Below, piece after piece: positions 1-7,268 of a DNA stretch of 36,571 nucleotides. Source of the DNA: Colidextribacter sp. OB.20 (GTDB taxonomy: Bacteria > Bacillota > Clostridia > Oscillospirales > Oscillospiraceae); NCBI RefSeq assembly GCF_009911595.1, contig NZ_QWKG01000041.1, forward strand, positions 1 to 36,571, read 5' to 3'. The stretch's first letter is position 1. Each line of letters starts with the position of its first letter. A program made the position numbers and the translations under genes. Under the pieces are notes generated by a model. The model was given only the letters and a program-made list of their open reading frames with translations, was not told the origin of the DNA and ran no database searches.

Positions 1-3000
1 AACGAGAACCAGGGCATCATCTACGCCTTGAACTTCAACTATCTGGAGACTCTGGGCTACAAGAACTTCGACCTGGTCTATCGTGACGACACCCAGGACA
101 TCTACGGCCGTCCCGCCCGCACCTGGGGCACCGGCACCTACAACACCACCACCAGCCAGGGCACCGGCGGCACCAAGGCTGACCGTCAGCTGGACGCCAA
201 CGGCGGCCTGATCGCCAGCCGCGTCCGGATGCTGGACAAGAACGAGATCATCACCGTGGCCCTGACCCCCGACTATGTCTACACCGAGGGCAAGGACCAG
301 GACGTGGTCTGGAAGGACCTGGGCCGCACTCTGTGCAACGAGAGCACCGATTCTGACAAGGGCTACGCCTGGAGCGCCTATGTCAACGGCGAGCTGGTCT
401 ACAGCACCGACGGCAAGGTCGAGAACGCCTACTACGGCTACGGCGACAAGGCCAACTACGTCCCCAAGAATGTTGACGACACCTATGTCATGACCGGCAA
501 GGGCGCTCAGACCGAGATCTATGTGGACGACGGCGACGCCACCGTGACCGTGGTTGAGATCAACTACTACATCGGCGAGGTCACCCGCGTCAGCGACGAC
601 ACCATCACCGTGAAGTCCCTCTCCCTGGAGCCCGCCCGCCTGAACATCCGCACCGCCAAGGCTGCCGGCTACGACGTGGAGGACCTGGTGGTCTTTACCG
701 TGGATGAGAACGAGGATGACGACTTCTACATCTGCGAGGTCTTTGAGCCCGACACCGCTACCGGCACCATCAAGCGCGTGGAGTCCAACACCGATTCCGA
801 AGACTCCTATGTCCGCTTCGAGGTTGGCGGCGACAAGTACAGCTACTCCGGCAACAATCACATTGTCTATGACCTGGATAACCTCAATGTGAAGGAGCAC
901 CCCACCCTGGAGGAGGAGTACACCCTCTACCGCGATCCCAACGGCTACGTTCTGGCCTTTGAGCTGGCCGAGGATGAGACCCTGAACTACCTGTACGTCA
1001 AGGACTCCGACGAGGAGATGATGGACTGGGTGGCCAAGGTCATCTATGCCGACGCCACCACCGCCAAGGTGGACGTCAAGGAGAGCCTGAAGGGCACTCC
1101 CAACCAGTATAACAACTTCTATGACCTGGACAAAAACGGCAAGGGCGACGATGTGGGCGCTCCCTACGATAAGGTCCACTGGATGGCCGGCGCCGGCTAT
1201 CAGAAGAATGTCCATACCAGCATCGACGGCATGGTGTGGAAGTACTCCAAGAACACCTCTGGCGCCCACACCCTGAGCTGGGCTGACGGCGTGTATCTGG
1301 CTGACAAGACCGTCACCGGAGTCGCCACTGATCCCGAGATCGACATCTACAATGGCCGGGCCTACATCGGCGATGGCCGCCGGGTCATCGTGGACCAGAA
1401 GACCGTCTTTATCGACGTAGAGAATGAGAAGTCCTACACCGGCTATGACGCCGTTCCCAACGTGAAGGATGCCGAGCTGATTTATGTCCTGGACCGCAAG
1501 GGTGTGGCCGATGTGGTCTTCATCCTGGACGGCGCGATCTATGACGACGGCTTCTACTTCACCCTGGAGGGCTCCGCCCGCGAGTCCTGGCTGCGCGGCG
1601 GCAAGGGCGGCGACCGCTACTGGCACTACACCAAGTCCTATGTGGACGGCGTGAAGGAAGACGTCTATGTGGACTACACCAACGCCGGCGGCGACAAGGA
1701 CGAGCTGGTGCCTGGCGTGCTGTACAAGGCTACCCGCATTGAAGAGGACGGCGATATCAGCTACATCGAGAAGGTGGAGGTCGTCGCTGACTTCCGCGAT
1801 GTGGAGGATACCGAGGCTTACTCCGCTCTGGCTGATGAGAACAAGCAGAACATGCGCGTCAGCTACGCCCGGAAGAACGGCTACTCCTTCTCCCTGGTGG
1901 ACGCCAACAGCCACAAGGAGCTGCAGTACACCACCAATGCCGACACCCGGTTCGTCCTGGTGGAGGAGACCTATAAGCGCGACGGCGTCACTCACGACGG
2001 CTGGACCGTCAGCGTGGGCAGCATCAACGACATCGAGGTCATCGACTACGATGAGAAGCTGAACACCTACGTCACCGTGGCTCAGGAGGACGGCAAGGAG
2101 GTCGCTGAGGTTGTCTACATCCTCAAGACCAACACCCGTTACCCCGTGGAGATCACCGCTGGTGGTACTACCAAGACCTACTGGGCCGAGATGACCAAGT
2201 GGGAGGACGGCCGCCGGCCTGAGGCTACCCTGGATGTTTACGACGCTGATCTGATTGGCGTGACCATCATCGACCAGAAGATCACCGGCGCCATCGGCAC
2301 CCTGACCCTGACCAATGGCCGCCTGACCGGCGATATCACCATCAATGAGAACGTGAACGACGAGCTCAAGATTGAGGTTGAGACCACCGATCCCGGCGAT
2401 AAGCCCGCCACCGACAAGGTCGCCATCAAGGCCAACGAGGGCGTGACCTACACCGTGAACGGCGAGCCCAGCACTGCTACTTCCGTCGACGTGAAGGACG
2501 GCGAGACCGTCACCGTGGTCGCCACCCTGAAGGACGGCTACAAGTGGGCTGACGCCGCCATCACCGACAAGACCTGGACCAGCGCGGCGGCCAAGGGCGG
2601 CGAGACCATCACCATCCCCGCCACTGAGAAGATTCCTGTAACCTTCGACCTGTCCCTGACTCCTGCCTATACCGGCGCGAAGGTCTATGTCAACAACGTC
2701 GAAACGCTGGCCGATGAGACCCAGATGACCGCCGATGGCGACACCCGCATCTGGAAGATCGCTGAGGGCGCCAAGGTTATTGTCCAGCTGCCCGATACTG
2801 CGACTGTTAACGATGTGGCCACCGTCATCAACGGCGTGAACGTGAGCTTCGTCAGCGCCACCAAGCGCGCCGAGCTGACCATGACCGGCGACGTGACCCT
2901 GAGCAAGATCCCCGGCACTGCGGACCGTGTTTGGAACGTCGTGGTCGAGGATGGCGTGACCGTCACCTGGATGAATGGCGCCACCGATGTGAGCGACAAG

Positions 3001-3999
3001 GTCGTTGAGGTAGGCGAGAACACCTATCAGGTGCCCGAGTCTGCCGGGGTCAACGGCATCAAGGTTAAGAGCGCCAACACCAGCGGCGCGATCGTGACCG
3101 ACGACAAGGACTGCATGCTGGCCTCTGCCGCTGCTAGTTGGACTGTCGCCAAGGGCGCTGCCAACGATGGCACCATCAACCTGAGTAGCCTTGACAAGGC
3201 TAAGACCATCTATGTGTACGCGGCCAGCAAGATTGAGCTTAAGGACAGCCTGCAGGCCCTGGATATCATGGGTATGACAGCTCTGGGAGAGGAGACCACC
3301 GTTTGGGCCCGTCCCGGCGTGACCCTGAATGTCTACACTCCCGATGCGCCTGCGGCCGGTGGGACGGATCGGCGCAAGGGCGACGGCATCATTGTCCAGT
3401 ATGGTGCGGATGACGTAAAGGCCGGCTTCAACCCCCACAATGGTGAGTTTAAGGTGACCGAAGAGGACATCACCCTGCGTCAGGGCTGGAAGGTCACTCT
3501 GAACGGCGTGACCGCTACAGTTAAGAGCACTGGCGAGACAATCGAGAGCGGTATGCGCGTTGCCAACAATGAAAACATTCAGGTCAAGATTGCCGAAGAG
3601 AACGGTAAGAAGGTTGGCACTACTGTCGTCAAAAACATGACTGGCAACTATGTGACTGGCTCTGTAACTACTCAGGCTGTTGACACTGATGTCCAGGTGA
3701 CTGCCAGAGTTTCCTACACCGCCGCCACCAAGGTCAGCGTTGCGGCCAACAAGGCTGTCACCGTGAAGATCACCGAGTCGAACGGTATGCTTGGGACGCT
3801 TGTCGCAACTAACGGCACAACCAACACCTCGGAGACAGACTTCTATGTGCTTCCCGGCGAGGTCATTGAAGTGGATGCGGGCGCCCAGACCCTTGAGGTG
3901 ACGGACGGCACTGATCCTGTGACTGATGGTGTGAATCTGGCCGGCGGCACTGCGAGGATCACAATCAAGACGACTGACCTCACGCTGACCTACTCCTGA
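1..3999 (+). CDS. Large surface-layer-like secreted protein, 5'-truncated by window edge
   Basis: The reading frame is open from base 1, so the start, and any signal peptide or SLH domains, lie outside the window; about 1,332 residues are visible, ending in TGA at 3997. The sequence is acidic, rich in Asp, Gly, Thr, Val and Tyr and almost free of Cys. The first 750 residues are beta-rich with many DxDxDG-like acidic turns. From about residue 805 to the end there are successive beta-sandwich-like units of the 'VNG...VKDGETVTVVATLKDGY' style seen in bacterial adhesin repeats. No transmembrane segment, sortase motif or SLH domain is visible in this part. Codon choice is extremely biased to GAC, GCC, ACC and AAG, as in highly expressed genes, but relaxes after about base 3,400. 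A strong terminator follows. The family is not recognised beyond an S-layer/cell-wall-protein style; a giant adhesin is the alternative. Confidence 0.75.
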   Translation, partial: NENQGIIYALNFNYLETLGYKNFDLVYRDDTQDIYGRPARTWGTGTYNTTTSQGTGGTKADRQLDANGGLIASRVRMLDKNEIITVALTPDYVYTEGKDQDVVWKDLGRTLCNESTDSDKGYAWSAYVNGELVYSTDGKVENAYYGYGDKANYVPKNVDDTYVMTGKGAQTEIYVDDGDATVTVVEINYYIGEVTRVSDDTITVKSLSLEPARLNIRTAKAAGYDVEDLVVFTVDENEDDDFYICEVFEPDTATGTIKRVESNTDSEDSYVRFEVGGDKYSYSGNNHIVYDLDNLNVKEHPTLEEEYTLYRDPNGYVLAFELAEDETLNYLYVKDSDEEMMDWVAKVIYADATTAKVDVKESLKGTPNQYNNFYDLDKNGKGDDVGAPYDKVHWMAGAGYQKNVHTSIDGMVWKYSKNTSGAHTLSWADGVYLADKTVTGVATDPEIDIYNGRAYIGDGRRVIVDQKTVFIDVENEKSYTGYDAVPNVKDAELIYVLDRKGVADVVFILDGAIYDDGFYFTLEGSARESWLRGGKGGDRYWHYTKSYVDGVKEDVYVDYTNAGGDKDELVPGVLYKATRIEEDGDISYIEKVEVVADFRDVEDTEAYSALADENKQNMRVSYARKNGYSFSLVDANSHKELQYTTNADTRFVLVEETYKRDGVTHDGWTVSVGSINDIEVIDYDEKLNTYVTVAQEDGKEVAEVVYILKTNTRYPVEITAGGTTKTYWAEMTKWEDGRRPEATLDVYDADLIGVTIIDQKITGAIGTLTLTNGRLTGDITINENVNDELKIEVETTDPGDKPATDKVAIKANEGVTYTVNGEPSTATSVDVKDGETVTVVATLKDGYKWADAAITDKTWTSAAAKGGETITIPATEKIPVTFDLSLTPAYTGAKVYVNNVETLADETQMTADGDTRIWKIAEGAKVIVQLPDTATVNDVATVINGVNVSFVSATKRAELTMTGDVTLSKIPGTADRVWNVVVEDGVTVTWMNGATDVSDKVVEVGENTYQVPESAGVNGIKVKSANTSGAIVTDDKDCMLASAAASWTVAKGAANDGTINLSSLDKAKTIYVYAASKIELKDSLQALDIMGMTALGEETTVWARPGVTLNVYTPDAPAAGGTDRRKGDGIIVQYGADDVKAGFNPHNGEFKVTEEDITLRQGWKVTLNGVTATVKSTGETIESGMRVANNENIQVKIAEENGKKVGTTVVKNMTGNYVTGSVTTQAVDTDVQVTARVSYTAATKVSVAANKAVTVKITESNGMLGTLVATNGTTNTSETDFYVLPGEVIEVDAGAQTLEVTDGTDPVTDGVNLAGGTARITIKTTDLTLTYS

Positions 4000-4036
4000 T
4001 TGAGCTGACCCATATTTACGCATCTAACCCAGGAAT

Positions 4037-4065
4037 CCCCGGGCCGCAAGGCCCGGGGGTTTCTT
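4037..4065 (+). terminator. Rho-independent terminator of the surface protein gene
   Basis: A 9-bp GC-only stem (CCCCGGGCC/GGCCCGGGG) with a GCAA tetraloop is followed by GTTTCTT. Two near-copies follow the next two genes. Confidence 0.9.
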
Positions 4066-4086
4066 ATCGGGCGATAAAAAGCCGCC

Positions 4087-4115
4087 TTGACAGGGCAGGT
4101 GGAGGGAAGTATAAT
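4087..4115 (+). promoter_or_regulatory. Consensus sigma-A promoter for the first 54-aa gene
   Basis: TTGACA at 4087-4092 and TATAAT at 4110-4115 with exactly 17 bp between them: a perfect vegetative promoter. The transcript would start near 4122, giving a leader of about 30 nt. Confidence 0.9.
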
Positions 4116-4153
4116 TAAGACACCTGAATGGCCGTCGAGGAAAGGAGAACGGT

Positions 4154-4318
4154 ATGTCCGAAAAAGAATTGATTGCGCAGACCATCGAGAAGTACACCAA
4201 TTTACAGCGTATCATGAAAGCGGCAGACCCTCAAAAGGAAATGGAGAATCAAAAACGCATTTTGGAAGTGATGCTCCAGGCGATGGGGGTTGTGACCGAG
4301 AAGTTGGAAATCGAATAA
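4154..4318 (+). CDS. Small helical protein, 54 aa, copy 1 of a tandem pair
   Basis: ATG at 4154 is preceded by AAAGGAGAAC, an excellent ribosome site; the frame closes with TAA at 4316. The protein begins MSEKELIAQTIEKY and ends VVTEKLEIE. It is charged, Cys- and Trp-free and should form one or two amphipathic helices; it has no signal peptide or membrane segment. Copy 2, 295 bp downstream, has the same length and about 70% identity, with a shared core QRIMKA and ENQKRILE. Each copy has its own consensus promoter, leader and terminator, so this is a duplicated monocistronic unit. Conservation between copies at the protein level supports real coding. The family is not recognised; a small adaptor or regulator is possible but unsupported. 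Confidence 0.85.
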   Translation: MSEKELIAQTIEKYTNLQRIMKAADPQKEMENQKRILEVMLQAMGVVTEKLEIE

Positions 4319-4325
4319 AGCGGGA

Positions 4326-4355
4326 CCCCGGGCCTTGCGGCCCGGGGGTTTCTTT
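4326..4355 (+). terminator. Terminator after the first 54-aa gene
   Basis: The same 9-bp CCCCGGGCC stem as at 4037, here with a TTGC loop, followed by GTTTCTTT. It starts 8 bases after the stop codon. Confidence 0.9.
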
Positions 4356-4381
4356 CGGCAGACGGCGGGGCAAAATTTTTG

Positions 4382-4410
4382 TGGACAACCCGGTGCGGGG
4401 GTGATATAAT
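4382..4410 (+). promoter_or_regulatory. Sigma-A promoter for the second 54-aa gene
   Basis: TGGACA at 4382-4387 and TATAAT at 4405-4410 with a 17-bp spacer. The leader that follows (CACCTGAAT...GAAAGGAGAAC) closely matches that of copy 1, so promoter and leader were duplicated together with the gene. Confidence 0.85.
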
Positions 4411-4448
4411 AAGTTCACCTGAATAACCGGCGGAGAAAGGAGAACAAA

Positions 4449-4613
4449 ATGAGCAAGGAAGAAATCATCAATCAGCTCATCGAGGAGTACACAAAAATCC
4501 AACGGATCATGAAAGCTCCCGACCAGAAAAAGGAAATTGAGAATCAAAAGCGTATTTTGGAGGCGAAGCTCCAGGCGTTCGGTGTGGTAACAGAAAAGCT
4601 TGAAATTGAATGA
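4449..4613 (+). CDS. Small helical protein, 54 aa, copy 2 of a tandem pair
   Basis: ATG at 4449 follows GAAAGGAGAACAAA; stop TGA at 4611. It starts MSKEEIINQLIEEYTKIQ and shares the C-terminal GVVTEKLEIE of copy 1 exactly. Differences are mostly conservative (K/E, I/L, Q/A), the pattern expected of two functional paralogues rather than a fresh duplication. It has its own promoter and terminator. Its function is unknown; like copy 1 it is a small soluble charged helix-forming protein placed just behind a highly expressed surface protein gene. Confidence 0.85.
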   Translation: MSKEEIINQLIEEYTKIQRIMKAPDQKKEIENQKRILEAKLQAFGVVTEKLEIE

Positions 4614-4620
4614 GGCTGAG

Positions 4621-4650
4621 CCCCGGGCCGCAAGGCCCGGGGGTTTCTTT
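4621..4650 (+). terminator. Terminator after the second 54-aa gene
   Basis: Third copy of the CCCCGGGCC-GCAA-GGCCCGGGG hairpin, followed by GTTTCTTTA. It also lies just beyond the 3' end of the convergent minus-strand gene at 4655, but the U-tract faces the + strand. Confidence 0.9.
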
Positions 4651-4654
4651 ATTT

Positions 4655-5263
4655 TTACTGGAAGAAGGCAAAAATATCGTAGACCGAGAGGGAGTTTCTC
4701 GTCCCCGTGCTCAGACGCAGGGTGATCTGAGCGCTGTTGTCCTTGCCGGGCCTGTCCAGACGGAAGAGCTGTTCAAAGACAGAGCCGTCATGGGTGGGCA
4801 TATGGGCGAAGGTCTCGTCTGCCTTCTGCATGGGAAACCCGTTCAAGTCCACCGTCACGCCGGGCACATCGGAGTGGACCCAGCAGAGCGCCGTTTTCCA
4901 GTCGCGCTCGTCCATAGCAAGCCTGATTGTTGAGGCGCTGGCCGTCTTTCCCGCCCCGGTGAGGGTCAGCGCCCTGTTGGCGACAACCGCGTCGCCGGTG
5001 ATGGTGTATACAGCCGGGGCCGCGAAGTTGTCGCAGAAGTAGGACTGCTGGGGCAGACGCTTCCCGCTGGACCCGAAGTCCAACAGCCCCAAAAGACCTA
5101 CGTAGTAGGTCAGATTGCGCCCCGCGCGCTCCAGCACTGTCACCCGCTCCTCCAGCCCGCACAGGGCGGCCTCAATTTTGGCGTTGTCGGCGTTGAAGTC
5201 GGTGCGCAGGACCCGGTCCTCCGCCTCCCACTGGCTGAGCTGGTAGTTTGGTGTTGTGTTCAT
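4655..5263 (-). CDS. Phage-tail/fibre-like protein, 202 aa
   Basis: ATG at 5263 sits 8 bases after TAAGGAGGAACG, a near-perfect ribosome site. The N-terminus (NYQLSQWEAEDRVLRTDFN, then ADNAKIEAAL) is a pattern I associate with clostridial prophage tail or baseplate-type proteins, where a short N-terminal coiled coil (residues about 20-45) leads into a variable beta-rich domain. The remaining 150 residues look like a beta-sandwich with no recognisable catalytic residues; a carbohydrate-binding module is possible. It has no signal peptide or membrane segment and stands alone, without other phage genes. It could be a domesticated fragment or a small independent secreted or cytosolic protein. The coding call is firm; the family assignment is tentative. 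Confidence 0.7.
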   Translation of the reverse strand: MNTTPNYQLSQWEAEDRVLRTDFNADNAKIEAALCGLEERVTVLERAGRNLTYYVGLLGLLDFGSSGKRLPQQSYFCDNFAAPAVYTITGDAVVANRALTLTGAGKTASASTIRLAMDERDWKTALCWVHSDVPGVTVDLNGFPMQKADETFAHMPTHDGSVFEQLFRLDRPGKDNSAQITLRLSTGTRNSLSVYDIFAFFQ

Positions 5264-5301
5264 TGTCGTTCCTCCTTAAATTGTCTTGAGAACGAAAAAA
5301 G

Positions 5302-5381
5302 CCTCCTTTCGAAAGGAGGTGCCCCAGTTCGCAAACTGGGGCGGAGGATTGCATTTTGCGAAGCAAAATATACGAAGTATA
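5302..5381. repeat. Run of four short palindromes with tiny loops
   Basis: Consecutive perfect hairpins: CCTCCTTTC/GAAAGGAGG (5302-5319, no loop), GCCCCAGTT-CGCA-AACTGGGGC (5321-5342), ATTTTGC-GAA-GCAAAAT (5353-5369) and TATAC-GAA-GTATA (5369-5381). The GAA-loop style recurs in the intergenic elements at 16.5 and 17.2 kb. Confidence 0.75.
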
Positions 5382-5400
5382 CGAGGGCTCAAGGCTCTCT

Positions 5401-5474
5401 GTAGGGGCGGACATTGTCCGCCCGCTTTTTCGGACCCGGCCTGTTAACGACGGGCGCACAATGTGCGCCCCTAC
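5401..5474. repeat. MITE-like inverted repeat element
   Basis: Two 19-base palindromes, GGGCGGACA-T-TGTCCGCCC (5405-5423) and GGGCGCACA-A-TGTGCGCCC (5452-5470), face each other, and the outer ends are GTAGGGGCG and CGCCCCTAC. The whole is an imperfect inverted repeat of about 74 bp. GTAGGGGCG-type palindromes are a common dispersed intergenic repeat in clostridial genomes (from memory, not searched). Confidence 0.7.
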
Positions 5475-5627
5475 ATGCCCGCCGCTTCCACCTGATTCCA
5501 ACGGCGCGCCGGGGTCGTCGCGCCCTACACGCATCGCGTCCTCCAGAGGGGGGAAGGCTGTTTTCCGCTCTCAATTACCGTGTGCAAGGAGGAAAAGTGG
5601 TACGTTTCCATACATTTAATGGAAGTG

Positions 5628-5649
5628 AGGGCGCAGTGCGCTCTTTTTT
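5628..5649 (+). terminator. Terminator-like hairpin upstream of livK
   Basis: Stem AGGGCGC/GCGCTCT (7 bp, one G-U pair), loop AGT, then TTTTT. No + strand gene upstream explains it; it may end readthrough or an unrecognised short transcript. Confidence 0.45.
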
Positions 5650-5692
5650 GCTGTCTATTTTGTCCGGAAGCAGGAAAGCCGGGGTGGGCTTT

Positions 5693-5735
5693 TCATCAAA
5701 AATACAAATAATTGCAAGAAAAATCTTTTTGATGA
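5693..5735. promoter_or_regulatory. Inverted repeat 35 bp upstream of the livK -35 box; possible operator
   Basis: Perfect 10-bp arms TCATCAAAAA (5693-5702) and TTTTTGATGA (5726-5735), separated by 23 AT-rich bases. The placement suits binding of a dimeric regulator of the liv operon, but no known motif is identified. Confidence 0.35.
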
Positions 5736-5769
5736 TGCAATTTTGTCTAATTTATCGTGCGGTTCCTCC

Positions 5770-5798
5770 TTGCTTTTTTCATTGGGTCAGGGTATAAT
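5770..5798 (+). promoter_or_regulatory. Sigma-A promoter of the liv operon
   Basis: TTGCTT at 5770-5775 and TATAAT at 5793-5798 with a 17-bp spacer, about 84 bp before the livK start codon. Confidence 0.8.
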
Positions 5799-5881
5799 AA
5801 ATTTTATCCTGCGTACAAGTGTTTCTATATGGGAGACACGGCCCCGCGGGATGGATTCCAAGAAAAAAGGAGTAATTCAGA

Positions 5882-7117
5882 ATGAAAAAGTTTCTTGCAA
5901 GCGCTCTGGCCATGGCTATGGTCCTGAGTCTGGCCGCCTGCGGCGGCGACAGCAAAGACAAGCCTGGTGGAAGCGCCGCCTCTACCCCTGGCGGAAGCAG
6001 CACCACTGCCTCCAATCCCGCCCCCGCCGGCGACAAGGTAATCAAGATCGGCGTCTTTGAGCCTCTCTCCGGTGACTCCGCCTCCGGCGGCAAGAAGGAG
6101 TATCTGGGCATGCAGTACGCCAACAGCGAGACCCCCACCGTGGAGGTGGGCGGCGAGACCTACACCGTCCAGCTGGTCCCCGCCGATAACGGCTCCTCCA
6201 CCGACAAGGCTCCCTCCGCCGCCGCTCAGCTGGTGAGCGAGGGCGTGGCCATGGTGCTGGGTTCCTACGGCTCCGGCGTGTCCATCGCCGCCAGCGACAC
6301 CTTTAAGGAGGCCGGCATCTCCGCCATGGGCGTCACCTGCACCAACCCCAACGTCACCGCCGGCAACGACCACTACTTCCGCATCTGCTTCCTGGACAAC
6401 TTCCAGGCCCAGGTGCTGGCTAACTTCGCCGCTGAAAAGTTCCAGGCCAAGACCGCTTACTGCCTGGGCGAGACCGGCAACGAGTACGACCAGGGCCTGA
6501 TCGCCTTCTTTGAGCAGATCTTCACCGCCAACGGCGGCAAGGTCATCAAGGACTCCTTCCCCAACAACAACTCCGACTTCAACTCCTACCTGAACAAGGC
6601 CAAGGCCGAGGGCGCCGACGTCATCTTTACCCCCGTGTCCATCGCCTACGCTGTCCAGATCGTCACCCAGGCCCAGTCCCTGGGCATCACCGCCCCCATC
6701 CTGGGCTCCGACACCCTGGACGACAACATGGTCCTGGACGCCGCCAAGGGCACCGACATCCAGCTGTATGTCTCCACCTTCTATCAGGAGGGCGGCTCCC
6801 CTGAGTTCGACCAGGGCATCAAGGAGTATATCAACAGCAACTCCTCCGCCAAGGACGCCAACGGCGGCAATGACACCATCGCCGCCGTCACCGCCATGGG
6901 CTACGACGCCTACTATGTGGCCCTGGAGGCCATCAAGGCTGCCGGCTCCGCCGACCCCGCCGCTATCAAGGCCGCCCTGTCCGGCGTGACCTATACCGGC
7001 GTATCCGGCGCCATCGCCTTTGACGATATCGGCGACGCCGTCCGCGACACCGCCTATATCAAGCACTCCAACAACGCCGACGGCGCCTGGGAGCTGGAGA
7101 CCGTCCAGAAGGGCTGA
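5882..7117 (+). CDS. livK: Branched-chain amino acid ABC transporter, substrate-binding lipoprotein
   Basis: This is the solute-binding subunit that captures Leu/Ile/Val outside the membrane and delivers them to LivHM. The signal peptide MKKFLASALAMAMVLSLAAC ends in a lipobox (LAAC, Cys20), followed by a Gly/Ser/Thr-rich linker (residues 21-48) that tethers the mature protein to the membrane, as usual in Gram-positives. The Leu/Ile/Val-binding type I periplasmic fold starts at about residue 52 (IKIGVFEPLSGDSASGGKKE), has SYGSGVS near residue 126, and the 411-aa length suits the family. The ATG at 5882 follows AAAAAAGGAGTAATTC. It is the first gene of livKHMGF. Codon use is strongly biased, implying high expression. 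A different amino acid or amide ligand cannot be excluded. Confidence 0.95.
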   Translation: MKKFLASALAMAMVLSLAACGGDSKDKPGGSAASTPGGSSTTASNPAPAGDKVIKIGVFEPLSGDSASGGKKEYLGMQYANSETPTVEVGGETYTVQLVPADNGSSTDKAPSAAAQLVSEGVAMVLGSYGSGVSIAASDTFKEAGISAMGVTCTNPNVTAGNDHYFRICFLDNFQAQVLANFAAEKFQAKTAYCLGETGNEYDQGLIAFFEQIFTANGGKVIKDSFPNNNSDFNSYLNKAKAEGADVIFTPVSIAYAVQIVTQAQSLGITAPILGSDTLDDNMVLDAAKGTDIQLYVSTFYQEGGSPEFDQGIKEYINSNSSAKDANGGNDTIAAVTAMGYDAYYVALEAIKAAGSADPAAIKAALSGVTYTGVSGAIAFDDIGDAVRDTAYIKHSNNADGAWELETVQKG

Positions 7118-7138
7118 GCAATTCTTGACCCACAACGT

Positions 7139-7226
7139 TCCCCGGCGGAGCCTGCACGGCTCCGCCGGGGAAACCCGGATGGGCTGCCTTGAAAGGGGTC
7201 GTGCCCGGCCCTTTTCAAGACAGCCC
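7139..7226 (+). other. Two strong stem-loops between livK and livH
   Basis: Hairpin 1 (7139-7171) has a 14-bp stem TCCCCGGCGGAGCC/GGCTCCGCCGGGGA with a 5-base loop. Hairpin 2 (7181-7226) is a longer, less perfect stem (GGGCTG.CTTGAAA/TTCAAG.CAGCCC). Neither has a U-tract, so they are more likely processing or 3'-stabilising elements that let livK mRNA outlast livHMGF than full terminators. Confidence 0.6.
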
Positions 7227-7268
7227 GCATGCCATCTTCTGAAAAAACAGAAAGGGAGGAAACCCGCT

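Larger units (their letters stand above)
5264..5881. other. 618-bp intergenic region between the divergent gene pair
   Basis: No convincing gene. It holds a run of short perfect palindromes (5302-5381), a paired inverted-repeat element (5401-5474), a terminator-like hairpin (5628-5649), a widely spaced inverted repeat (5693-5735) and the livK promoter (5770-5798). Predicted frames crossing it lack ribosome sites and have shadow-like composition. Confidence 0.7.

Noticed and set aside
4655-5263. Prophage remnant
   Set aside because: Only one phage-tail-like gene is present, without integrase, capsid, portal or lysis genes nearby; it is reported as a single gene instead.
5414-5797. 127-codon plus-strand frame upstream of livK
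   Set aside because: It crosses the palindromic element, a terminator-like hairpin and the liv promoter and lacks a ribosome site.
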